Notes under the pieces: generated by a model
Told to the model about the DNA's origin: nothing
Database searches by the model: none
The model's input: only the letters and a program-made list of their open reading frames with translations
Source: Coxiellaceae bacterium
GTDB taxonomy: Bacteria; Pseudomonadota; Gammaproteobacteria; Coxiellales; Coxiellaceae
Length of the DNA: 64,000 nt
Assembly: GCA_029212885.1 (NCBI GenBank)
Contig: JARGPC010000003.1
Location: 62,001 to 126,000 of the forward strand
Direction of reading: 5' to 3'
In this document: one piece after another, positions 55,787 through 64,000 of the stretch
Layout of the letters: the number at the start of each line of letters is the position of its first letter
How positions within the stretch are numbered: the stretch's first letter is position 1
Translations under genes and position numbers: made by a program

Positions 55787-57976
55787 ATGCCGACACATAG
55801 CAAAAAAGTCTCGTTTGGCGATGTCACCCTGCATGAAACAACCGATGAACATAAAAGTCGTACAACTTTAAAAGTTAATGACTTTGAAGCCCTCAACCAG
55901 CAGGATCCGTTCCGCACTGAAACAGACACCTTCAGAGAGCAATTCAATCAAATATTCGAAATTAACTACGAATGGAGAAATAAAACATTACAAGATATAA
56001 AGCGCTTAGTTCGAACTATCAAGCAGTCACCCACTCCACGGGGCGCCAAGGGTATTGAGCGCTATCTTTCAGCAGCAACTCAGGTCAAAAAATATAAATT
56101 AGCGCACCTAACAGCAGCACAACGAGTCCAATTACAACAGCGTGTCGCCAACCCCAGCTTAATAGACCAACTAGACGAACCCACCCATAGATTAATAGAA
56201 GCAACAGCTAAATGGTTAAAAGCACGAAAAAAGCGATGGGGACTCAATGACACTGAGCTTTTGGTGAAAAATTTAGATTTATTTCACCCCGCTACTCGTG
56301 ATTTTTATAAATTAAAAATCTTTGTATTCAAAAAGAAAAATGCCACCCGGAACCATCACCAACAACCAGCGGAGCCTGCCAATACCGAGTACAAAAAGTA
56401 TCACCAGACAATGACAAGCATTATAAAACAGGTGTCGGATATAGGCATAAAAAAACTTACCGCAAAAGACTATAGCGCTGCAGTCAATCGTTTACATCCC
56501 ATCTACCTTCTATTTCCAGAAAACCAGCGAGAAAATCTTACTTTTATAAACCAAAATGAACCCGTTAAGGCTGAAAAATCACGATATATTTTCGTTTGGC
56601 TTCGATGGCAAGTATATGAAAAGCTAAAAACCAGAACAGTCCATAAGCATCTTAACAGCGACTTTTCTAATCTAAACCTAGCAGCATACGACGGTGATAG
56701 TGCAGATGAATATAACTTACTGTTGATGGCAACTATTATCAAAGCAACGCTAGAAGTAGGAAAAAACACTCTTACAACAGTCGATTATATCGCAGCGATT
56801 GCGTCGCTATATCCGATCTATATCCACCTACGTGAATACCACCCACCTTTTAGTGGTATATTTCGTAGCGACAAAGCTAAAAACATATTACCCGTTCGCC
56901 TGCCTTATTTTTTAAGCCAAACACCATGGGACAAAAGAAACTACCAAAATAGGGTGAGCACTAAAGTTCGTGCTGCAATCCAGGAGCTGAAAGAAAAAAG
57001 AAAAAAACCCACTAAAAACAGAAATTGGTTTATTAGAGCCTGCTATGGTGTGGCACGTCGAATTGGACGGATGTTTGGCATAGTATCAACCGTGGTAACC
57101 GATGAGCAAGCGCTGCCAACTCGTGCAGATACACCTTTAGATAAGAACACAAAAGCTGATATAGAAGCATGGAAACGTATCTCCCCCGACTTCAAGCAAT
57201 TGAACACAGCGACTGTTAAAAAATTGGCAGATGACTTTGTATCATGCTTTAAACGTGCAGATGTGCACCTTACCAATATCCCTGCAAGCACACCATTCGC
57301 GAATAAAATACGCAACGCAGATAATATATATAAACGACTAGATTTATATCGCTTCCTACTGTATAGAAATCCCAACCTCCTTATGGCACTTGCTACAGCT
57401 TACGGACCTGAACTACAAGAGCATCTAGGGGTTGCATCCAATGCTCAACTGATGGAATTATTTACAATAGGCAGCATGGATGGCCCCACAATAAAAATTA
57501 CACCTGAGAATAACCAATACCATATATCGATTGGTTACCGTGCATGTGAACCTTACGATCAAAGCCTGCACGAACCTGAATACCTAAAAGCGTTCCATGC
57601 TACCGCAACCGTAATGCCGGGTGGAAAAGTTGAACCCAGAACTGATGTAATTGTAGATTATGATAGTGCCGACTGGAACGAACGACAGCTGGCAGCCCAC
57701 AAGACTGAAACTGTGCTAGAGACCAAAGACGAAACGGTATTAGAAAGCAAAGGTGGCAATGCTGATGGTTATGATTCTGACGAAGAACCAACAGCAGAAG
57801 TTAAATACGACCCAAACCAAACAAAGCCTGTAACCGTTGATATCGAAAGCAATAACCTTCATCAATCAAAGCTATTAGAAAAACAGGGGATCTATAAAAA
57901 AACAAAGTCCACTGCTGCAGCTCCCAATCCTAGCCAAACGCCGCTAACAGAGTCACTGCCATTGGTTAACCCGTAG
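55787..57976 (+). CDS. hypothetical protein with internal duplication, effector candidate
   Basis: A 729-residue, hydrophilic protein with AAGGTG before the ATG and no signal peptide or membrane segment. No family recognised. Residues ~209-243 (SIIKQVSDIGIKKLTAKDYS, AAVNRLHPIYLLF) and ~314-348 (TIIKATLEVGKNTLTTVDYI, AAIASLYPIYIHL) are clearly related repeats of about 35 residues. The region from 85 to 190 is rich in Lys and helical. Residues 395-440 are strongly basic (KEKRKKPTKNRN). The C-terminal ~130 residues are acidic and low in complexity (ETVLETKDETVLESKGGNAD, DEEPTAEVK). A PmrA-like box precedes the gene. It is convergent with the next gene, overlapping it by 11 bases. Confidence 0.7.
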   Translation: MPTHSKKVSFGDVTLHETTDEHKSRTTLKVNDFEALNQQDPFRTETDTFREQFNQIFEINYEWRNKTLQDIKRLVRTIKQSPTPRGAKGIERYLSAATQVKKYKLAHLTAAQRVQLQQRVANPSLIDQLDEPTHRLIEATAKWLKARKKRWGLNDTELLVKNLDLFHPATRDFYKLKIFVFKKKNATRNHHQQPAEPANTEYKKYHQTMTSIIKQVSDIGIKKLTAKDYSAAVNRLHPIYLLFPENQRENLTFINQNEPVKAEKSRYIFVWLRWQVYEKLKTRTVHKHLNSDFSNLNLAAYDGDSADEYNLLLMATIIKATLEVGKNTLTTVDYIAAIASLYPIYIHLREYHPPFSGIFRSDKAKNILPVRLPYFLSQTPWDKRNYQNRVSTKVRAAIQELKEKRKKPTKNRNWFIRACYGVARRIGRMFGIVSTVVTDEQALPTRADTPLDKNTKADIEAWKRISPDFKQLNTATVKKLADDFVSCFKRADVHLTNIPASTPFANKIRNADNIYKRLDLYRFLLYRNPNLLMALATAYGPELQEHLGVASNAQLMELFTIGSMDGPTIKITPENNQYHISIGYRACEPYDQSLHEPEYLKAFHATATVMPGGKVEPRTDVIVDYDSADWNERQLAAHKTETVLETKDETVLESKGGNADGYDSDEEPTAEVKYDPNQTKPVTVDIESNNLHQSKLLEKQGIYKKTKSTAAAPNPSQTPLTESLPLVNP

Positions 57977-58805
57977 TAGAACCAAAACCAAGATAGCTAT
58001 CTTGTTCAGGCTGCGCTTCTACCCGTATCTCTACAGGTGCAGAGACTATAGGAGCTGGGACTAACGGCTGAAGGAACAGCAAGCGCTTGAAAGCCTGCTT
58101 AGCATAAAAACTACGCTTAACAGGAGTAGAATAATTTAAGGCTTGTTTACGCGAATCAGGATTGAATAAACCGGCATTACTTCGGGCGAGCAGATCCAAT
58201 AAGTCACCGCTCTTATAGGCAGCAATCATTAACACCACCATTTGCTGACCTACCAGGTAATATTGCGCTTTCACACTGCCTCGACGTGAAGCCGATACGC
58301 TAGCCGCATAAAACATATAAGCCAATAAATCATAACCAACGGCGCCATGCATTTTGCAAGCACGTCGCGCCGCACCAAACCCTTGCAATAAAACACCTGG
58401 TGTTGTTACTCCAGGCTGGTTTACTGCATTAGCAGCATGCTTAACCGCATAAGCCAAGGTTCGATAACGCCCCATCATCAATGCTAAATTATGATAGGAC
58501 TTTTCAAGCTTACCGCTTTTGCAATATTGCTCTGTCGCCCATTCAGCGCAATAAATCTGAAAATTGCTTCGGCCACTCGCATGCACAGAAGCTGGTTCAG
58601 GCTGCACACCGTAGGTTTTCATTTGCTCTAACCAATGCGTTTGCAACGATGGGTGATTTAATACTGTATCTAATTTTCGAAAAGCTTCATTGCTAGGATT
58701 AATCGACAATTCCGCATAATGCCTAAGCAGGTGAACTTGTTCTTCCCGCATTAAACTGGTTGGCAATTTTTTATAGACTTCAGCAAGCACTTGTTCAATT
58801 GTCAT
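57966..58805 (-). CDS. hypothetical helical protein
   Basis: A 279-residue protein with AGGAAAG 6 bases before the ATG. It is predominantly helical with no signal peptide; a mildly hydrophobic stretch (GAVGYDLLAYMFYAASVSAS, YYLVGQQMVVLMIAAYKSGD) spans ~175-225 but is too short and polar for a sure membrane helix. The C-terminal ~50 residues are Pro/Val-rich (FLQPLVPAPIVSAPVEIRVE). I recognise no family. The convergent overlap with the 729-residue gene and its place among effector-like genes suggest accessory origin, but nothing in the sequence shows what it does. Confidence 0.65.
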   Translation of the reverse strand: MTIEQVLAEVYKKLPTSLMREEQVHLLRHYAELSINPSNEAFRKLDTVLNHPSLQTHWLEQMKTYGVQPEPASVHASGRSNFQIYCAEWATEQYCKSGKLEKSYHNLALMMGRYRTLAYAVKHAANAVNQPGVTTPGVLLQGFGAARRACKMHGAVGYDLLAYMFYAASVSASRRGSVKAQYYLVGQQMVVLMIAAYKSGDLLDLLARSNAGLFNPDSRKQALNYSTPVKRSFYAKQAFKRLLFLQPLVPAPIVSAPVEIRVEAQPEQDSYLGFGSTTG

Positions 58806-58967
58806 GGTTTACTTTCCTATGAAGCGACATCAATGTCAGTGTGCGCACGCAATTTCGGGCTAGTATCGAACGATTAATAGCCAATCATTCTACCGAATCA
58901 TTTACTGGTTGACAATAAATATACGACTATACTTTAGGGTATATGCACTTATGATAGAGAAAAGATT

Positions 58968-59291
58968 ATGAAACTATTCAGATATTTAGCATTCAGCATG
59001 ATATTTACCACACCTTATATAATGACCGCCTATGCAGTCGATGTCGTTAACCAACAAGTCACTGATGGCATTACCCAAGCCAATGTCAAAGTGCTTGGCG
59101 CTCAATCAGGCCTATCCACTGGCAACATGTATGAAAAAACAGCTCACACTGAGCAACTGATTGTCGATCATTGCAAGAAAACCTCAGACGTTTGCTTTTG
59201 TTTAAAAGACTACGAACGCAAACATGCATTGTATTCAAGCCAAACATCACCAGTAGAGCAGACATTACGTAGCAATAACTGCCAGCCTTAA
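58968..59291 (+). CDS. small exported protein with cysteine cluster
   Basis: A 107-residue protein with a signal peptide (MKLFRYLAFSMIFTTPYIMT, cleaved near AYA-VD). GAGAAAAG precedes the ATG. The mature part has HCKKTSDVCFCLKDYERKHA and a last NNCQP cysteine. The C-x6-C-x-C pattern and final Cys resemble the two small proteins at 8157-8788 (C-x5-C-x-C plus a C-terminal Cys), so this is probably a third, more distant member. It lies between an unknown gene and copy C. Role unknown; a periplasmic or secreted location is inferred from the signal. Confidence 0.7.
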   Translation: MKLFRYLAFSMIFTTPYIMTAYAVDVVNQQVTDGITQANVKVLGAQSGLSTGNMYEKTAHTEQLIVDHCKKTSDVCFCLKDYERKHALYSSQTSPVEQTLRSNNCQP

Positions 59292-59337
59292 CTAAAATCA
59301 TCACTCCCTACTTGAGCTGCTACCCCGAACTGACGCT

Positions 59338-59400
59338 GTCATCCCGGACTCACGTCGTCATCCCGGACTCACGTCGTCATCCCGGACTTGATCCGGGAAC
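59338..59400. repeat. REP-like array with 19-bp left-arm copies
   Basis: GTCATCCCGGACTCACGTC occurs twice in tandem (59338-59356 and 59357-59375). It is followed by the full palindrome GTCATCCCGGACTTGATCCG and GGAACCCA. It sits ~80 bases upstream of copy C. Confidence 0.9.
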
Positions 59401-59481
59401 CCATTGACACAACGACATATAACTGTTATATATTATATTATAAATAATTAATTGTATCGTATAAATAAGACCGGCCCACTA

Positions 59482-62400
59482 ATGAGAACCGAGAACTGGC
59501 TTACCGCCTCACACCCACTACAACACACAGCCATCGCTTGCAAATTCAACAAAGCTAAGCCTTTGATTAATATGAGAATCAAACGAAGCTGGTTCAGAAA
59601 GAGTAATCAAACGGTACTTGATGGCATTCACACAAAAGTAGACAGCGATCTTGTGCGCAGCCAAGCGTATCTCGCTGAAAAAAGCAATATTCCCCGCCAT
59701 GAATTGATGTCCATGGCAGCAAACCTAGCTGCACACCTCAAGCTTTTTAACATAAACAAAAAGCCAATGTTAATTCCTTGCCGTATCCCCGTCATTACAC
59801 AGCATTATCATAATGCGGCCACTGAATTGCTACTCAAAAACATCAACAGCCTGCAACAAGCATATTCACAATACATAGAAAAACTGAAGACTATACAACA
59901 GGAAAGCGCTGATAACCCAAGAAATATCGATCTACTAAACTGCTTAAACCACTTAAAACAAGTACAACAAATACTAGCTGGCAGCTTGTTTTTGCAAAAG
60001 CAATACCAGTTAATGCAAAAACGCCCCGATGGGATCATGGCAATGACCCTAAACGGTTACGAACAAGCAGAAGCGGCCTCTCGTCACATTGCTTTGAAAT
60101 ATTGTGCAGCAGACCTCAACTCAACAGATTCACCCTCCGCGCTGCACCTAGCTGCCAGCAGTGGTAACACCGAACAGCTGCATATCATATTATCCAAGCC
60201 AGAGACACAAATTAATCGACGCGATAACTTTGGGCATTCAGCACTGTATATCGCCGCCAAAAACAATCAACTCGATGCCGTCAAATTACTCATCAACCAA
60301 GGCGCGATATACCTACAAGCAACAGACACCTACGACTCAGCATTAACAATCGCACTACTTAACGGTCACCAAGAGGTAACACGTTACTTATCGAAGTTAA
60401 CACCAACAAAACACAACACAACCATCACACACACTGCTTTACACCAAGGGCCAGCAAAGAAAAACCTGGCATTAAGACATGTTGAATATATTTTTCATTG
60501 CTTACTAGGCGTTGACTTTATTAGCCACTCCAGCGAAGGCGGTCGTTACAAAAATAAAGCTAACCACGAGGGCAACCCTAACACATTCAAGCTAAGCAGA
60601 AACTCTAGCAATCAATTGATTGCCTTTTGCCCCAACGGCAAAACATATAATTTATCATTAGCACTACAGCACGCCAACCTTTGCTACTTTCAACTCACCG
60701 AACACGACCAACACATCATCAGCCGATGTGAATCCAGACTTGACAGACCAAGTGCGGCAAATGCAACACGGGCTACCAAACTCAGCTCTGACATAGGCAA
60801 AACAGATGATGACCGTACGAGATTGCCTTGCTACGCAGCCGAACAAGCAGCCGTAAATGAATACACTGGAAATGAGTACAGTGATATCAACGCCTTCCTA
60901 CGTGGAGAGGTAAATGGTTCTAGCATTGAGAAAAATATTAGAATTTTTATTAAATCGATGCTATCTATCAGCGGCATTAACAAAAACATTCATTTCAACG
61001 ACACAGACAAAAGAAGAACACTAATACGTGGTGAGGACTGGCTACCTAAACACCTTATAACTCAAATGAAGACCACAGGCAGACTGGTAAAACGTTCAGG
61101 CCTTATCAGCTTTTCTGAAAAAGACCTCTTTCCAGCAAGTAGTAATAAATTATTGCTACAGTCCAATAATCAAGTGCAAGCTGGCGTCGCTAGCATGGCA
61201 TATGATAGATCCGAACGTGAAGTGATATTCCCACCAACACACATGAGATTTACTGCCTATAAATACGACACTAGAAGAAGTCAGAATATATTTACCACTA
61301 AAATTGTACACGGGGTAGCAACCGATTATCACGATGAATACCTCACCACACTAGCTATTGAAAATGCATTTGAGCTACTAAAAATGCCATACAAGGATCT
61401 ACCGGATCGCAGATTTGACGTCGCACGGCATAACCATGCCTTAGCGCATCATGTGCGCGTCAGCTTCTACATAGAACACGTGATAGAATATTTCAAGCAT
61501 TTTGCCGCAGACAACAAATGTCGTGAATTTTGCGATACATTATCACCTGACGAGATCATTATGATGAAAATTATGATGATATTTTCTAAAACAGGCCGAG
61601 AATCAGAAGTAAGTCCGCACAGTGACATTGATACCTATATGCGATACCAACAAGCATCAGCGCATAATTTAGCGGTGTTTATGCGAGACCATATGGGTAG
61701 CGATGAAAAAACCATAAGCTTGTATACTGAAATAATGCTTCACATGGGCAACCCTGACTACCATTCATTAGTCACCGGATCAAGTGAGCAAGAAAAAAAC
61801 CATAAACTGTATATCAACCGCATCACCGCGTTAGCTCATAAGCTCGACTTACTGCGCGTCTATGATGACAGTGAATACAAACTTTCAATGTCAGGTTATA
61901 ACGGCCTCCCACAAGCAACCACAGATAAGTTATTTATTCAGCACTCAGACCAACAGCGTAAAGCCCTGAACAAACTAGAGTCAATTGCTATGACCTGCTT
62001 AAAAGCCACCGGTGACAATCTATGCTGCTCCAAACATGGTATCGATGCAGGCAGCTATAACGAAGAAGCATTCAAAATGAGCAATAGCGACATCGAGCAC
62101 TGCATCCAACAATGTCACACCGCTACCATGCAAGCAATACAAGACAATGAGCAAGAAAAAATAACATTAAAAGCATTAATGCAGTCAATTAAGGATAACC
62201 GAACCAGTGATGCGATTAGACTATTAGCACAAATACCAACTACCGCATTAGCAAAACACAACTCATCTGATCAAACAGCTCTTGATATCGCAATTAATTG
62301 CGACCATGATTGCTCAACCATCATAGATAGACTGCTTTTATTAAACAATCATGAACAATACACCATATTGGAGGCTTTACATACGACCATCGAAAAAAAT

Positions 62401-63747
62401 AAGACCGGCTACTCCTTACAGTTAATTCGATCGCTAACCACTAAAACACTCAACTTAAATATCATCTATCGTAGGGCGTTGCCATTAGCAATCAATTCGC
62501 GCAGTAATATAAAAATAATATTAGCACTATTAAAGAAGGGTGTTGATATTAATCATTACAACGATGCTATATTAGCCGCCTGTATAACAGATCAGTTAGA
62601 CGTATTACAGATACTGCTCACTGATCCCTCTCTCGACATGAGAAGCTTAAATCACACCACCTCCACAAGGCCACAAAACATATTAACTCGCGTCATTGCC
62701 ATAAATCCACCACAAGATGTAATCATGATGTTAATTCACTATGGTGCCACAGTAACACAAAACAACATTATTCAAGCCATTAAACTTCGGTCAAAAGTAC
62801 TACTAGAGCTACTCATTACAAGAATTTCTATGACCGAACTAAACTGCATATACAACACATTCAGCATCATAGACCGCCTCATACACGAACTAACAGTGCA
62901 AAGCCATGTGATAGACGTTACAGAGCTGTGTTGTTTTATTTTTTCTGCACTAACAAACAAAGGCTATGATACACTTCGACTCACCGGCTGCCGGGATACC
63001 GCTCTTCATAGAGCGCTTGTCAGTGATGCTCCTGCCATCATATTGCAATTGCTTATCGAGCACGCGCCACTTAACTACTTAAATCATGAAAATGCATACG
63101 GACAAACACCGCTGATGATCGCAATTGAGAATGGCAACAAAGCTGCCGTCACTTTATTACTAAAAAGAAAAGTTGATACTGAAACACGTTGCCTTGGTGG
63201 TGATACGGCATTAATTATTGCTGTTAAAAAAAGACACTACGGCATATTTACTCTGCTATTTAACAAATGTCACTCTGCCACATTTAACAATAAAAACGAT
63301 GCGCATCATTCAGCCATCTATCACGCTACTTTAGTATACACCACCATACCCGAAATGGCTGACCGTATGATTTTACGGTGCACCATACAAGACATCGACT
63401 TTATGGAGCTACTATATTACTTTAACGTGCTAACATCACCCGAACAGAAAGAAAAATGCTTACAACACTTTGCTGGCAAACATACAATAAAATATATCAT
63501 AGCCACTATCAGCAAATACTACAGAGTAATCAGATCTAATATATCGGCTTTTACGGGACTAGTAAATTTAATTTCACTGCTTACAGGCACAGACCAGGTC
63601 GATACACAAACCAGACTGCAAAGCTACCTGAAGGAATCAAGCCCAACACACACCAAGCTTCACCGCTTATTCAAAGCTGCCTCTGACCGGCAAACTGAAG
63701 ACCATGAGCCAACAGCCTATTCGCCAACATTAACGTTGCTACACTAA
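59482..63747 (+). CDS. ADP-ribosyltransferase plus SidE-type phosphodiesterase fusion with ankyrin repeats (copy C)
   Basis: About 1421 residues from the ATG at 59482, whose product MRTENWLTASHPLQHTAIAC aligns with the start of copy B; a frame from 59452 is less likely. Architecture follows copy B: helical N-terminal domain, ankyrins ~218-310 (ALHLAASSGNTEQLHIILSK, SALYIAAKNNQLDAVKLLIN), shared GPAKKNLALRHVEYIFHCLL. The ART-like core has EYTGNEYSDINAFLRG (Tyr461), Arg516 in TLIRGED, Ser543 in KRSGLISFS and E578-R-E580 in EREVIFPP. The phosphodiesterase core has RHNHALAHHVR (649-659), GRESE (705-709) and AHKLDLLR (785-792). C-terminal ankyrins include QTPLMIAIENGNKAAVTLLL (~1207). It overlaps the convergent ppsA stop by 4 bases. 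No clear PmrA-like box was found upstream. Confidence 0.85.
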   Translation: MRTENWLTASHPLQHTAIACKFNKAKPLINMRIKRSWFRKSNQTVLDGIHTKVDSDLVRSQAYLAEKSNIPRHELMSMAANLAAHLKLFNINKKPMLIPCRIPVITQHYHNAATELLLKNINSLQQAYSQYIEKLKTIQQESADNPRNIDLLNCLNHLKQVQQILAGSLFLQKQYQLMQKRPDGIMAMTLNGYEQAEAASRHIALKYCAADLNSTDSPSALHLAASSGNTEQLHIILSKPETQINRRDNFGHSALYIAAKNNQLDAVKLLINQGAIYLQATDTYDSALTIALLNGHQEVTRYLSKLTPTKHNTTITHTALHQGPAKKNLALRHVEYIFHCLLGVDFISHSSEGGRYKNKANHEGNPNTFKLSRNSSNQLIAFCPNGKTYNLSLALQHANLCYFQLTEHDQHIISRCESRLDRPSAANATRATKLSSDIGKTDDDRTRLPCYAAEQAAVNEYTGNEYSDINAFLRGEVNGSSIEKNIRIFIKSMLSISGINKNIHFNDTDKRRTLIRGEDWLPKHLITQMKTTGRLVKRSGLISFSEKDLFPASSNKLLLQSNNQVQAGVASMAYDRSEREVIFPPTHMRFTAYKYDTRRSQNIFTTKIVHGVATDYHDEYLTTLAIENAFELLKMPYKDLPDRRFDVARHNHALAHHVRVSFYIEHVIEYFKHFAADNKCREFCDTLSPDEIIMMKIMMIFSKTGRESEVSPHSDIDTYMRYQQASAHNLAVFMRDHMGSDEKTISLYTEIMLHMGNPDYHSLVTGSSEQEKNHKLYINRITALAHKLDLLRVYDDSEYKLSMSGYNGLPQATTDKLFIQHSDQQRKALNKLESIAMTCLKATGDNLCCSKHGIDAGSYNEEAFKMSNSDIEHCIQQCHTATMQAIQDNEQEKITLKALMQSIKDNRTSDAIRLLAQIPTTALAKHNSSDQTALDIAINCDHDCSTIIDRLLLLNNHEQYTILEALHTTIEKNKTGYSLQLIRSLTTKTLNLNIIYRRALPLAINSRSNIKIILALLKKGVDINHYNDAILAACITDQLDVLQILLTDPSLDMRSLNHTTSTRPQNILTRVIAINPPQDVIMMLIHYGATVTQNNIIQAIKLRSKVLLELLITRISMTELNCIYNTFSIIDRLIHELTVQSHVIDVTELCCFIFSALTNKGYDTLRLTGCRDTALHRALVSDAPAIILQLLIEHAPLNYLNHENAYGQTPLMIAIENGNKAAVTLLLKRKVDTETRCLGGDTALIIAVKKRHYGIFTLLFNKCHSATFNNKNDAHHSAIYHATLVYTTIPEMADRMILRCTIQDIDFMELLYYFNVLTSPEQKEKCLQHFAGKHTIKYIIATISKYYRVIRSNISAFTGLVNLISLLTGTDQVDTQTRLQSYLKESSPTHTKLHRLFKAASDRQTEDHEPTAYSPTLTLLH

Positions 63748-64000
63748 GCCTTTACGCCACTGTGCTCAGCCAAATACAACCACGTCTCAATCACGGTGTC
63801 GGGATTCAATGACACACTACCGATACCCTGCTCCACCAACCACTCAGCAAAATCCGCATGATCCGATGGGCCTTGGCCACAAATACCAATGTATTTACCT
63901 TGCGCATTACAGGCCTTAATCGCCATCGACAACATCGCCTTCACCGCATCATTGCGCTCATCAAAACTGCCTGCCACAATACCTGAATCTCGATCACAAC
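63744..64000 (-). CDS. ppsA: phosphoenolpyruvate synthase, C-terminal part (5' end outside window)
   Basis: The frame is open from the window edge to a TAG at 63746-63744. The translated end, DRDSGIVAGSFDERNDAVKA then MLSMAIKACNAQGKYIGICG and QGPSDHADFAEWLVEQGIGS with VSLNPDTVIETWLYLAEH, is the C-terminus of PpsA. The CGQGPSDH stretch holds the conserved catalytic Cys region of the PEP-utilising TIM barrel. The enzyme makes phosphoenolpyruvate from pyruvate and ATP in gluconeogenesis. Only about 85 residues are in view; the start and the phosphohistidine domain lie beyond 64000. Confidence 0.92.
   Translation of the reverse strand, partial: CDRDSGIVAGSFDERNDAVKAMLSMAIKACNAQGKYIGICGQGPSDHADFAEWLVEQGIGSVSLNPDTVIETWLYLAEHSGVKA

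Noticed and set aside
59401..59481. PmrA-like box upstream of copy C.
   Set aside because: Only one half-site (TTAAT at 59449) fits, and the -10 distance is wrong.

Overview
This window reads as chromosome from a host-associated gammaproteobacterium of the Legionellales type (relatives of Legionella and Coxiella). The housekeeping genes are gammaproteobacterial: icd, mnmA, mfd, csiV-like, nagZ-hpt, the dapA-bamC-purC cluster, rmuC, pncC/cinA, mutS and ppsA. Between them lie large eukaryotic-like genes of the kind such bacteria use as secreted effectors: ankyrin repeats, a tyrosine-phosphatase fold, a Sel1-like repeat, poly-proline and ADP-ribosyltransferase motifs. Several of these genes sit behind tandem TTAAT half-sites that resemble the PmrA boxes of Legionella and Coxiella. 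No Dot/Icm secretion gene lies in the window, so the order-level assignment and any secretion route are inferences. The sequence looks moderately AT-rich by eye; GC was not computed.

Layout. 1-5.1 kb: three minus-strand paralogs of an unrecognised exported protein, the first cut by the window edge. 5.2-8.8 kb: a DUF4143-type ATPase with a palindromic operator, icd, and two small cysteine-containing exported proteins. 9-14.3 kb: a phosphatase-like effector candidate, mnmA carrying an in-frame repeat insertion, a second ATPase and two unknown genes. 14.3-27.6 kb: mostly housekeeping (mfd, an SPFH protein, an MFS transporter, CsiV-like, a bicupin, a pilin, and an operon of DUF924, DUF1820, nagZ, mscS and hpt). 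28-31 kb: a small exported protein and an 860-residue effector candidate. 31-40 kb: FadL-type porin, tRNA-Ser(CGA), purC-bamC-dapA, a Bcp peroxiredoxin, a tandem pair of LuxR-type regulators with NTF2-like N-termini, a sugar kinase, rmuC and a frameshifted ankyrin gene. 41-64 kb: three very large paralogs (about 1412, 1513 and 1421 residues) interleaved with an amidase, pncC, mutS, a HAD phosphatase and unknown genes, ending in the 3' part of ppsA.

The most notable content is the set of three large paralogs at 40986-45224, 51079-55620 and 59482-63747. Each appears to join a mono-ADP-ribosyltransferase core (R, LSF-S/T, E-x-E) to a SidE-type phosphodiesterase core (H-x3-H, GRESE, AHKLDL) in one polypeptide, with ankyrin repeats around them. 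These are the two activities that carry out phosphoribosyl-linked ubiquitination in Legionella SidE proteins, but here the order is transferase then phosphodiesterase, the reverse of SidE, and no DUB module is recognisable.

The intergenic space is full of a REP-like palindrome (core GTCATCCCGG..TCCGGGATCC), often with its left arm tandemly expanded in units of 19-21 bp. There is also a duplicated MITE-like element, a perfect 100-bp tandem repeat and a long palindrome beside icd.
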